Source of the DNA: DATILI01 sp035476635
GTDB lineage: Bacteria; Pseudomonadota; Gammaproteobacteria; Burkholderiales; Burkholderiaceae_C
Assembly (NCBI GenBank): GCA_035476635.1
Contig: DATILI010000297.1
Coordinates: 1-11,689 of the forward strand
Direction of reading: 5' to 3'
DNA length: 11,689 nt
In this document: positions 5,443 to 11,689 of the stretch, piece after piece
How the letters are laid out: the number at the start of each line of letters is the position of its first letter
Position numbering within the stretch: position 1 is the stretch's first letter
Notes under the pieces: model-generated
Databases searched by the model: none
What the model was told of the DNA's origin: nothing
Seen by the model: the letters and a program-made list of their open reading frames with translations, nothing else
Position numbers and translations under genes: made by a program

Positions 5443-7269
5443 ATGAAAAACAGTTGTCTTGCTCTCGCAGTCGCCGCCTTCATCGCAGGCTGCGCCGCAC
5501 CCTCCAATTTCAGGTACACCGTACCGATGCAGCCGGAAGGTTCATCGGGCTACACCGAGAAACCCGGCTGGGCCACCTCCAAGTTTGCCGTTGCCGCAGC
5601 CAACCCGTTGGCCACTGATGCCGGCTACCAGGTTCTCAAGGCCGGCGGCTCGGCCATCGATGCGGCCATCGCCGTGCAAATGGTGCTGACCCTGGTCGAG
5701 CCGCAGTCCAGCGGTATCGGCGGTGGTGCTTTCCTGCTGCACCACAACGGCAAGGACGTCGAGGCTTTCGACGGCCGCGAAACCGCCCCGGCAGCGGCGG
5801 ATGAAAAGTTGTTCATCGGCGCCGATGGCAAGCCCATGCCGTTTTATGAGGGTGTCGTCGGTGGCCGTTCGGTCGGCGTACCCGGCACGGTGCGCATGCT
5901 GGAGATGGCGCACAAGCAGCACGGCAAGCTGCCTTGGGGCCGGCTGTTCGAGCCGGCCATCACGCTGGCCGAAGGCGGCTTCAAGGTCAGCGCCCGGCTC
6001 AACACCTTGCTCAAGAACGAACAGCACCTGAAAAAGGATGCGGTGGCGGCGGCCTATTTTTACAAGCCCGATGGCGACGCGCGCGACGTCGGCTTCAACC
6101 TGCGCAACCAGGCGCTGGCCGACGTGTTCAAGAAGATCGCCGCCGAAGGTTCCAAGGGCCTGCTTGAAGGCGAAGTGGCGCAGGCCATCGTCCAGAAGGT
6201 GCAATCTCACCCCACCAACCCCGGCAAGCTGTCGATGGCCGACTTGGCGGGGTACATGCCGAAGAAGCGCGCGCCGATCTGCACCGACTACAAGGCCGGG
6301 CCCAGGGAATTCCGCGTCTGCGGATTCCCGCCGCCGAGCTCGGGCGCCATTGCCGTCGGGCAGATCCTGGGCATCCTCAACAACACCAATGCCGCCAGCC
6401 TGCCGCTGGTCACCGGCATGGGTGGCACGCCCGGCAGCGCTGGCCCGGTGCCTTCGGCCGACTGGCTGCACCTGTACACCGAGGCCGCGCGCCTGGCCTT
6501 CGCAGACCGCGCGCAGTACCTGGGCGACCCCGACTTCGTGCAAGCGCCCGGCGGCAGCTGGATGAGCCTGCTGGCGCCCGATTACCTGGCGGAACGCGCC
6601 AAGCTGATCCAGCCCGCCGGCCCGAGCATGAAGACCGCCAAGGCCGGTACACCCGGCCCGGTGCGCACCAGCCAGGCGCCCATGCCCGACCAGCCTGAAT
6701 ACGGCACCTCGCACATCAGCATCGTCGACGCCTACGGCAATTCGCTGGCGATGACCACGACCATCGAAGACGTGTTCGGCGCGCGCCAGATGGTCAAGGG
6801 CTTCCTGTTGAACAACGAGCTCACCGATTTCAGCTTTGCCCCCGCCGATGCCGAAGGCAAGCCGATCGCCAACCGCGTGCAGCCGGGCAAGCGCCCGCGC
6901 TCTTCGATGGCGCCTACCCTGGTGTTCGACAAAGCCACCGGCCAACTCGTAATGAGCGGCGGCAGCCCGGGCGGCGCACTGATCATCCACTTCACGGCCA
7001 AGACGCTGTACGGCGTGCTGAACTGGGGCCTGCTGCCGCAGCAAGCGATTGACCTGCCGAACTTCGCCTCGCTCAATGGCCCGAGCATCCTCGAGGAAAA
7101 GCGCTTCCCGCCCGCCGTCGTGGAAGCACTGCGTGCGCGGGGCGCCGAGGTGCGCGAGCAGAACATGACCAGCGGCCTGCAAGCGATTGCACGCGGCCAG
7201 GCCCACGGCGCCACAGTCTGGTTCGGCGGCGCCGACCCGCGCCGCGAAGGCGTGGTAATGGGGGACTAA
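5443..7269 (+). CDS. ggt: Gamma-glutamyltransferase, lipoprotein form
   Basis: This 608-residue N-terminal-nucleophile hydrolase cleaves or transfers the gamma-glutamyl group of glutathione and related peptides. Residues 1-17 are a lipoprotein signal with lipobox IAGC (Cys17), so it is tethered in the envelope rather than free in the periplasm as in E. coli. Expected autocleavage is before Thr422 in EYGTSHISIVD, giving a large and a small subunit. Arg112 in DGRETAPA corresponds to the carboxylate-binding arginine; SSMAPT (487-492) and GGSPGG (506-511) complete the active site. The ATG at 5443 has GGAG (5429-5432) at 10 nt; an in-frame ATG at 5410 would add 11 residues before the signal and has no good ribosome site. 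The stop overlaps the stop of the convergent DUF808 gene by 4 bp. Likely role: periplasmic glutathione turnover and cysteine recovery. Confidence 0.94.
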   Translation: MKNSCLALAVAAFIAGCAAPSNFRYTVPMQPEGSSGYTEKPGWATSKFAVAAANPLATDAGYQVLKAGGSAIDAAIAVQMVLTLVEPQSSGIGGGAFLLHHNGKDVEAFDGRETAPAAADEKLFIGADGKPMPFYEGVVGGRSVGVPGTVRMLEMAHKQHGKLPWGRLFEPAITLAEGGFKVSARLNTLLKNEQHLKKDAVAAAYFYKPDGDARDVGFNLRNQALADVFKKIAAEGSKGLLEGEVAQAIVQKVQSHPTNPGKLSMADLAGYMPKKRAPICTDYKAGPREFRVCGFPPPSSGAIAVGQILGILNNTNAASLPLVTGMGGTPGSAGPVPSADWLHLYTEAARLAFADRAQYLGDPDFVQAPGGSWMSLLAPDYLAERAKLIQPAGPSMKTAKAGTPGPVRTSQAPMPDQPEYGTSHISIVDAYGNSLAMTTTIEDVFGARQMVKGFLLNNELTDFSFAPADAEGKPIANRVQPGKRPRSSMAPTLVFDKATGQLVMSGGSPGGALIIHFTAKTLYGVLNWGLLPQQAIDLPNFASLNGPSILEEKRFPPAVVEALRARGAEVREQNMTSGLQAIARGQAHGATVWFGGADPRREGVVMGD

Positions 7270-8240
7270 GACGGCTTGGTGGAGCGCGCTCCGCGCTTCA
7301 CCAGCCGATAGGCGCGCTGGGCAAGCAGGACCACTGCCAGCACCAACGCACCGGCCACGATGCCGGCCACTGCATCGAGCAGGGTGCTGGTGACAGCCCC
7401 CAGCACGCCGCCTATCGCGGGCAAGGTAGCCACGGCTTGCGCGCCCTGCTCGATCAAGTGATGCACGGCGGGAAGCCCATGGGTCAGGATGCCGCCGCCA
7501 ACCATGAACATCGCGGCCGTTCCCACCACCGAGAGCGTCTTCATCAGATAAGGCGCGGTCCGCAGGAGCCCACGTCCCACCGCGCGTTGCAGTCCGCGCA
7601 CGGCACCCGCACCGGTTTTCTGGCTCAGGTAGAGCCCGCCGTCGTCCAGCTTCACAATGCCCGCAACGAGGCCATAGACACCCACTGTCATGATCGCCGC
7701 GATGCCCACGAGTACGGCGACCTGTTGGCCGAACGACGCCGCGGCCACCGTGCCCAGCGCGATCACGATGATTTCCGCGGAGAGGATGAAATCCGTGCGC
7801 ACCGCGCCTTTGATCTTCTCCTTCTCGAACGCCACGACATCAACTGCTGGATTGGCCAGCGCCTGCACGTGCTCGGCGTGATGCGCGTCATCTTCGGCCC
7901 GGCTGTGCAGGAACTTGTGCGCCAGCTTCTCGAAGCCTTCGTAGCAAAGATACGCCCCGCCGATCATCAGCAAGGGCGTGATGGCCCAGGGCGCAAACGC
8001 GCTGATGGCCAGCGCCGCCGGCACCAGGATCGCCTTGTTGCGGATCGAGCCCTTGGCCACCGCCCAGACCACCGGCAACTCGCGGTCGGCGTGCACGCCG
8101 GACACCTGCTGCGCATTGAGCGCCAGGTCGTCGCCCAGGACGCCGGCGGTTTTCTTGGCCGCGACCTTGGTCATCAACGCCACGTCGTCGAGCACTGACG
8201 CAATATCGTCGAGCAGGGTCAACAGGCTGGCACCGGCCAT
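7266..8240 (-). CDS. DUF808 (YedI-like) inner-membrane protein
   Basis: This 324-residue protein matches the DUF808 family, whose E. coli member is YedI. The N-terminus MAGASLLTLLDDIASVLDDV, with KKTAGVLGDDLALNAQQVSG next, is the family signature, and the central segment GGAYLCYEGFEKLAHKFLH is typical. Hydrophobic segments lie at about 70-95, 145-190, 235-260 and 285-310, so it should span the inner membrane several times. Function in this family is not established. The ATG at 8240 has GAGGAG (8248-8253) with a 7-nt spacer; longer in-frame starts run into that site. It lies 58 bp after the LysR gene on the same strand and may be read from the same message. Its last codons hold a strong hairpin, and its stop overlaps that of ggt. 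Confidence 0.9.
   Translation of the reverse strand: MAGASLLTLLDDIASVLDDVALMTKVAAKKTAGVLGDDLALNAQQVSGVHADRELPVVWAVAKGSIRNKAILVPAALAISAFAPWAITPLLMIGGAYLCYEGFEKLAHKFLHSRAEDDAHHAEHVQALANPAVDVVAFEKEKIKGAVRTDFILSAEIIVIALGTVAAASFGQQVAVLVGIAAIMTVGVYGLVAGIVKLDDGGLYLSQKTGAGAVRGLQRAVGRGLLRTAPYLMKTLSVVGTAAMFMVGGGILTHGLPAVHHLIEQGAQAVATLPAIGGVLGAVTSTLLDAVAGIVAGALVLAVVLLAQRAYRLVKRGARSTKPS
7273..7306. other. Strong hairpin at the ggt / DUF808 convergence
   Basis: GGTGGAGCGCG (7278-7288) pairs with CGCGCTTCACC (7292-7302) around a CTC loop: 11 pairs with one G-U. GGCT (7273-7276) and AGCC (7303-7306) extend it past one bulged base. It is just after the ggt stop and within the last codons of the DUF808 gene. 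No T-run follows on either strand, so it is at best a non-canonical bidirectional terminator or an mRNA-end stabiliser. Confidence 0.5.
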
Positions 8241-8298
8241 GGGGATGCTCCTCAAAATTGGAATGCGGCAATGCTAACGGACGCGAGTGACGAGGCCA

Positions 8299-9261
8299 TC
8301 ACGGCGATGCGCCCGCCTCCTGGCACGAAAGCTTGAGCAGCCCGGCGGACAGGATGTCGCCCTGGCCTTCGGATTGAACGGTCTCGCCGACAAAGTCCAG
8401 GAATCGGCGCACCGCCGGCACCAGGCCTCGCCGCGAGGGGAAGACCGCATGAAACAGGCCTTGCGGCGGCGCCCAATCGGGCAGCACCGGCACCAGCCGG
8501 CCGTCGCGTACTTCATCGCGGACCATGTAGTCGGGCAGCACGCAGATGCCGACGCCGCAATTCACCGAGAACTTGAGCGTGAGCAGATCGTCCGCCACAA
8601 AGCGCGGCTGGTGGACAAAGACATGCTCGACACCACCGGGGCCGACCAGGCGCCAGCTGGCACGTCCGTCCGCGGCCGACATGTTCACGGTGTCCAGCCG
8701 TGCCAGGTCTTGCACGCTCGTCGGCGCGCCTTGCCGCTCCAGTTGGCGCGGGCTGGCCACCAGCAGGGTCTTGGTGGGGCCGAAATTCTTGATCACCAGG
8801 CTGCCGCTGTCGTCCAGCGTCTGGCGCACGCGAAAGGCCACGTCCACGCCCTCCTCCACCAGGTCCACCACGCGGTTGCTGACGCGCATGTCCACCTTCA
8901 CATGCGGGTGGCGTGCCAGAAACAACGGCAGGATCGGCCCCAGCGTGATCTGCGCCAGCGTCACTGGGCAGGCCACGCGGATGGTGCCGCGCGGCTCGGT
9001 CTGCGCGTGCGCCACGGCATCGGCAGCGGCTTCGGCCTCATCGCGCATCGCCACGCAGTGCCGCAGGTACACCTCACCCACTTCCGTCACCGAAAGCTTG
9101 CGCGTGGTGCGCTGCAAGAGCCGTACGCCGAGCTGCGTCTCCAGTTCGGCGATGCGGCGCGAAAGGCGTGATTTGGGGATGCCCAAGGCACGACCCGCGG
9201 CGGCAAAACCACCGCGCTCGACGACCTCGGCAAAGAAACGCATATCGTTCAGGTCTTGCAT
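8299..9261 (-). CDS. LysR-family transcriptional regulator (CrgA-like)
   Basis: This is a 320-residue LysR-type regulator. The winged helix-turn-helix is at the N-terminus (helix-turn-helix around 19-41, FAAAGRALGIPKSRLSRRIA, with the linker helix ending near 60). The effector domain starts near residue 92 with RGTIRVACPVTLAQ and contains DVAFRVRQTLDDSG, as in the CrgA-like subgroup. The length is normal. The ATG at 9261 has GGAG (9269-9272) at 7 nt. It is divergent from azoR over a 124-bp region, the classic layout for a LysR regulator and its target, so it probably controls azoR in response to a quinone, azo or electrophile signal. That assignment rests on position, not on motif. DUF808 lies downstream on the same strand. 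Confidence 0.93.
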   Translation of the reverse strand: MQDLNDMRFFAEVVERGGFAAAGRALGIPKSRLSRRIAELETQLGVRLLQRTTRKLSVTEVGEVYLRHCVAMRDEAEAAADAVAHAQTEPRGTIRVACPVTLAQITLGPILPLFLARHPHVKVDMRVSNRVVDLVEEGVDVAFRVRQTLDDSGSLVIKNFGPTKTLLVASPRQLERQGAPTSVQDLARLDTVNMSAADGRASWRLVGPGGVEHVFVHQPRFVADDLLTLKFSVNCGVGICVLPDYMVRDEVRDGRLVPVLPDWAPPQGLFHAVFPSRRGLVPAVRRFLDFVGETVQSEGQGDILSAGLLKLSCQEAGASP

Positions 9262-9289
9262 TGGCAGGCTCCACTGTCCTGATGACAGA

Positions 9290-9347
9290 ACAATCTATCG
9301 CATTTTCACCGACTTATCAAAGAATCGACTCATCCTCACAATCTATC
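9290..9347. repeat. Direct repeat ACAATCTATC in the lysR-azoR intergenic region
   Basis: ACAATCTATC occurs exactly at 9290-9299 and 9338-9347, 48 bp apart in the same orientation, between the divergent lysR and azoR genes. The related GACTTATC (9312-9319) and GACTCATC (9328-9335) lie between them. This AT-rich block presumably holds both promoters. On the minus strand, TTGTGA, 17 bp and GATAAG give a plausible lysR promoter. The repeats are candidate LysR-binding elements. Confidence 0.4.
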
Positions 9348-9385
9348 CATGGCCGCAACCCGTGGCTAATCAACAGGAGAAAGTC

Positions 9386-10036
9386 ATGCAACTGCTTCAT
9401 ATCGATTCCAGCGTCATGGGCGGCAACTCGGTTTCCCGTCAACTCACCCAGCGCATCACGGCCCAATGGCGCGCCACTCATCCCGGCACCGTGGTCAACT
9501 ATCTAGATCTGGCCGCCGACGCGCCCAGCCACCTGTCCGCCGACTCCCTGGGCTTTCGCATGGGCCCGCAAGGTGACGGCTTGAGCGAAGTGCAAAAGCG
9601 CGAGAACGCTGTTTCCGAAGCGCTGGTCACGCAGTTCCTCGCGGCCGACGTGATCGTGATCGGCGCCCCGCTGTACAACTTCTCCGTCCCCAGCCAGCTC
9701 AAGGCCTGGATCGACCGCATCGCCCAAGCCGGCCGCACCTTCAAGTACACCGACAAGGGCCCGGTCGGCCTGGCCGGCGGCAAGACTGTGATCGTCGCTT
9801 CCTCGCGCGGCGGTGTGTACTCCACCAGCGACGCAGGCCGCGCTTTGGAGCACCAGGAGAGCTATTTGCAAACGGTGTTCGGTTTCTTCGGCATCACCGA
9901 CGTGCGCTTCGTGCGCGCTGAAGGCGTCGCGATGGGCGACGCGCCCAAGGCCCAGGCCCTGGCCGCTGCCGACCTGGAAATCAAGGCGCTGACGACCCCG
10001 GCCGCGAACCAGCCGCAAACCGCCCTGGCGGCCTAG
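9386..10036 (+). CDS. azoR: FMN-dependent NADH:quinone oxidoreductase / azoreductase
   Basis: This 216-residue flavodoxin-fold enzyme of the AzoR family is cytoplasmic, works as a homodimer and uses NADH to reduce quinones and azo bonds by two-electron transfer. The FMN phosphate-binding start MQLLHIDSSVMGGNSVSRQL has Ser9, Ser15 and Ser17 at the places known from E. coli AzoR. GAPLYNFSVPSQLKAWIDRI (93-112) is the second flavin-contact motif, and SSRGGVYS the third. The length is close to the usual 200-215, with a slightly longer Ala-rich tail. AGGAGA (9375-9380) precedes the ATG at 9386. The divergent LysR gene is the likely regulator, which suggests induction by quinones or electrophiles. 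The TAG stop overlaps the TAG of the convergent methyltransferase gene within CTAG. Confidence 0.95.
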   Translation: MQLLHIDSSVMGGNSVSRQLTQRITAQWRATHPGTVVNYLDLAADAPSHLSADSLGFRMGPQGDGLSEVQKRENAVSEALVTQFLAADVIVIGAPLYNFSVPSQLKAWIDRIAQAGRTFKYTDKGPVGLAGGKTVIVASSRGGVYSTSDAGRALEHQESYLQTVFGFFGITDVRFVRAEGVAMGDAPKAQALAAADLEIKALTTPAANQPQTALAA

Positions 10037-10689
10037 GCAGCCTGCGACTTGAGCGCGGGCTTCTGACCGCGCGCCACGCCACTGGCGATGTAGCCACCAC
10101 CGCCCAGCGTGGCCTGCAGCTTCAGCCCATTGAGCTGCGCGGCGATGCGGTCCCAGGGCTGGGCCAAGCCTTCCAGTGTCGTCATGGAGTGCAGCGCGGC
10201 GGCCAGCACGAAGAAATTCAGCGGCCAGCCCCAGGGCTCGACCCACTTCAGCCCAGAGGCAACCACGCGGGCGCCCGGCTTCAGGTGGCGCAGCACGTTG
10301 GCGATGGCCTCGGGCTGGCGCAGGATGTCGTGCGTGAAGTGAAACAGCGCCGCATCGGCCTTGGCCGATAGCTTGGCGGATTCGGCCGGCGCGCAAAGCA
10401 GGCTCAGGTTCTTCCAGCCATGGCGTGCCACGCGCTGGCGCGCCTGCTCCAGCATTTCCGGGCATTGCTCCACCCCAACGATCCGGCCCCTGGCGCCCAC
10501 GCCGGCATGCAGCGCCTCGAAGCTCAGGCCCGTGCCGCAACCGATGTCCAGCACCGTTTCGCCCGGCCGTAAATCCAGGCTGGCAATCGCCTGGACGCGC
10601 ATCGGCTCAAGCAGCGCCAACTCGAAATCGTAGAAGTTCGCGCGCGCCCGGTACTGCTCCAGTGCCGCGCTGCGCTGTGACGACAGCAC
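10033..10689 (-). CDS. Class I SAM-dependent methyltransferase
   Basis: This 218-residue Rossmann-fold methyltransferase has motif I VLDIGCGTG at 46-54 and the acidic ribose-binding Glu74 in IVGVEQCPEMLEQAR, as in UbiE/small-molecule methyltransferases. The latter half has hydrophobic stretches (VEPWGWPLNFFVLAAALHSM) that suggest a lipid-like or membrane-near substrate, but the substrate is unknown. The start is a GTG at 10689; its Shine-Dalgarno GGAG is formed by the last codons of the upstream dodecin gene, and only 3 nt separate the dodecin stop from this start. Translation is therefore probably coupled to dodecin. At the other end its stop overlaps that of azoR by 4 bp. Confidence 0.87.
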   Translation of the reverse strand: MLSSQRSAALEQYRARANFYDFELALLEPMRVQAIASLDLRPGETVLDIGCGTGLSFEALHAGVGARGRIVGVEQCPEMLEQARQRVARHGWKNLSLLCAPAESAKLSAKADAALFHFTHDILRQPEAIANVLRHLKPGARVVASGLKWVEPWGWPLNFFVLAAALHSMTTLEGLAQPWDRIAAQLNGLKLQATLGGGGYIASGVARGQKPALKSQAA

Positions 10690-10700
10690 AGGCTACTCCA
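10688..10700 (-). promoter_or_regulatory. Ribosome site of the methyltransferase inside the dodecin stop region
   Basis: The last dodecin codons CTG-GAG-TAG supply GGAG, 6 nt ahead of the GTG start of the methyltransferase. Ribosomes ending dodecin translation are thus placed to re-initiate, which fixes the GTG as the start. Confidence 0.6.
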
Positions 10701-10899
10701 GCGTAAAGCCGATTTTCAGTGTCACCTGCCAGTGCGCCACTTTCCCATCCTTCACATGGCCCCGGGTCTCGGTGATGTTGAACCACTGAATGTTGCGGAT
10801 GGTCTCGTGCGCCTTCGCAATCGCCTGGGTCACGGCATCTTCGATACCGATCGCCGAAGAACCGGTGAGCTCCAGGCTCTTGTAGACGTGATTGCTCAT
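10693..10899 (-). CDS. Dodecin family flavin-binding protein
   Basis: This 68-residue protein has the normal dodecin length and pattern: MSNHVYKSLELTGSS, a single helix SIEDAV-like (IGIEDAVTQAIAKAHETI), then NIQWFNITETRGHV and HWQVTLKIGFTLE. Dodecins form hollow 12-mers in the cytoplasm that bind pairs of flavins (FMN in most bacteria), storing or buffering them. Trp39 and Gln58 match the flavin-stacking and hydrogen-bonding residues of the family. GGAGG (10906-10910) lies 6 nt before the ATG. The methyltransferase follows after 3 nt as a coupled gene. It is divergent from the sensor-like gene at 11032 over a 132-bp region in which I see no clear promoter. Confidence 0.95.
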   Translation of the reverse strand: MSNHVYKSLELTGSSAIGIEDAVTQAIAKAHETIRNIQWFNITETRGHVKDGKVAHWQVTLKIGFTLE

Positions 10900-11031
10900 G
10901 GATTGCCTCCTTCATTGTTGGGGACGCTCCAGCATACGCCGCAACATCCCGGCGCGGGAAAAAATGGCACCTCCTATATCCACTGCGCGCACAGGGCTGG
11001 CCAGGCAGCAGCCAGGCGCTATGCTTGCGGC

Positions 11032-11689
11032 ATGCACACCGCCTGTGTTGCGTTGCCGCCTGTATTGCGCCGCTTCCTGCCGGCATGGATGCTCGCCATG
11101 CTCGCCTGCCTTGGCCCGGCGCAGTTGCTTGCACAAGGCGTTGCGACAGTTGCCACTCCCCTGGAAAAACGGGTTCTCATCCTGGCTTCGTCCGGCGTTG
11201 GAAACCGCGGCATCGACCAATATGTCACCGAGGTGCTCGAAGGGCTACATGCGGGCGGTGTGCGGCGCGCCAACATCTATGTCGAGTACCTGGCCATGGA
11301 GCAGAATCGCGACGCCCAGGTGCGGCGCCAGCTCGCCGACTTTCTTCGCAAGAAATACGCCGCCTTGCCCGTCGATCTGGTGGTCACGGTGCAGCAACCC
11401 GCGTTGAGCTTCCTGGTGGGCGAAGGCAAGGGCGTGGCGCCCGGTGTCACCGCGATCGCGACCGATGCCACGGTGCCGCCCGACGCCGATGCCGGCGGCC
11501 GCGCGCTCGTGCTCCAGACGCGTGCGTTTGACTACCGCGGCACGGCCCAGCGGGCCCTGGAGCTTTTCCCCAGGACGCAGCGCCTGGTCATCCTGATCGG
11601 ATCGAGCGAACAGGAACAGTCGCGCCTGCAACACATCTACGGCGCACTGGCAGACCTGAAAGGCCAGGTTGAAATGGAGGACACGCATG
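11032..11689 (+). CDS. ABC_sub_bind-type periplasmic sensor domain protein (partial, C-terminus outside window)
   Basis: Reading from the ATG at 11032 gives 219 open codons that run off the right edge. The N-terminus has a basic/hydrophobic segment (about 13-35, with FLPAWMLAMLACLGPAQLLA) that acts as signal or membrane anchor. It continues with EKRVLILASSGVGNRGIDQY, NIYVEYLAMEQNRD, DLVVTVQQPALSFLVGEGK and LVILIGSSEQEQSRL. This is the pattern of the ABC-transporter-substrate-binding-like domain (PF04392 type), found both in free binding proteins and as the sensory part of PAS/histidine kinases. The short signal followed directly by the domain fits both; I favour a sensor kinase or hybrid because the VEYLAMEQNRD region is typical of those. 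No good ribosome site is visible before this ATG; in-frame ATGs at 11089 and 11098 would truncate the anchor. Confidence 0.8.
   Translation, partial: MHTACVALPPVLRRFLPAWMLAMLACLGPAQLLAQGVATVATPLEKRVLILASSGVGNRGIDQYVTEVLEGLHAGGVRRANIYVEYLAMEQNRDAQVRRQLADFLRKKYAALPVDLVVTVQQPALSFLVGEGKGVAPGVTAIATDATVPPDADAGGRALVLQTRAFDYRGTAQRALELFPRTQRLVILIGSSEQEQSRLQHIYGALADLKGQVEMEDTH

Noticed and set aside
5542..7206. 554-codon leftward open frame opposite ggt
   Set aside because: It is a high-GC shadow: His/Arg/Gly-rich, no recognisable motif, no ribosome site, opposite an intact gene with all active-site residues.
8546..9385. Long rightward frame running into azoR
   Set aside because: It is antisense to the LysR gene, which has a complete helix-turn-helix; azoR clearly starts at 9386 with a ribosome site.
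10947..10966. TCCCG-GCG-CGGGA followed by a run of A in the dodecin-sensor intergenic region
   Set aside because: The homopolymer is A on the plus strand and precedes the stem on the minus strand, so it is not an intrinsic terminator in either direction.

Overview
The window reads as chromosomal DNA of a GC-rich, polyhydroxyalkanoate (PHA)-making betaproteobacterium, most likely of the order Burkholderiales. This rests on the phasin type, high-GC coding with strong GGAG-type ribosome sites, a CrgA-like LysR next to an azoreductase, and a LiuR-type operator in front of a short-chain dehydrogenase. I could not fix the genus. There are 13 protein genes, two of them cut by the window ends. I see no RNA gene, insertion sequence, prophage, CRISPR array or toxin-antitoxin pair, and base composition does not point to a foreign island.

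Left part (1-1749): a leftward histone-deacetylase-like hydrolase (C-terminus outside the window) is divergent from a rightward phasin gene. The 201-bp region between them is dense with dyads. Two copies of a TGCTGCA-N-TGCAACA element, resembling PhaR operators, flank a good sigma-70 promoter. The phasin is followed by a structured 3' region ending in two near-identical intrinsic terminators.

Middle part (1750-7269): a leftward patatin-like lipoprotein is divergent from a rightward Fe(3+)-type periplasmic binding protein. Only about 36 bp separate them, so the Fur-box-like sequence lies inside the patatin coding region. After a clear terminator comes a rightward group: a 3-hydroxyacyl-CoA-dehydrogenase-like SDR behind a LiuR-like palindrome, a secreted two-domain lipocalin-like protein, and a lipoprotein gamma-glutamyltransferase. 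Gaps are short enough for co-transcription.

Right part (7266-11689): a leftward DUF808 membrane protein ends convergently on the gamma-glutamyltransferase, with a 4-bp overlap of stop codons. A leftward LysR regulator is divergent from the FMN azoreductase azoR, which itself ends in a 4-bp stop-stop overlap with a leftward methyltransferase. That methyltransferase is translationally coupled to an upstream dodecin gene. The window ends inside a rightward gene for a periplasmic ABC_sub_bind-type domain, probably the sensor part of a signalling protein.

No clearly new multi-gene system is visible. The items most worth checking are regulatory: the double phasin operator, the phasin 3' region, the patatin/iron-binding-protein overlap, the LiuR-like site, and the dodecin-methyltransferase coupling.
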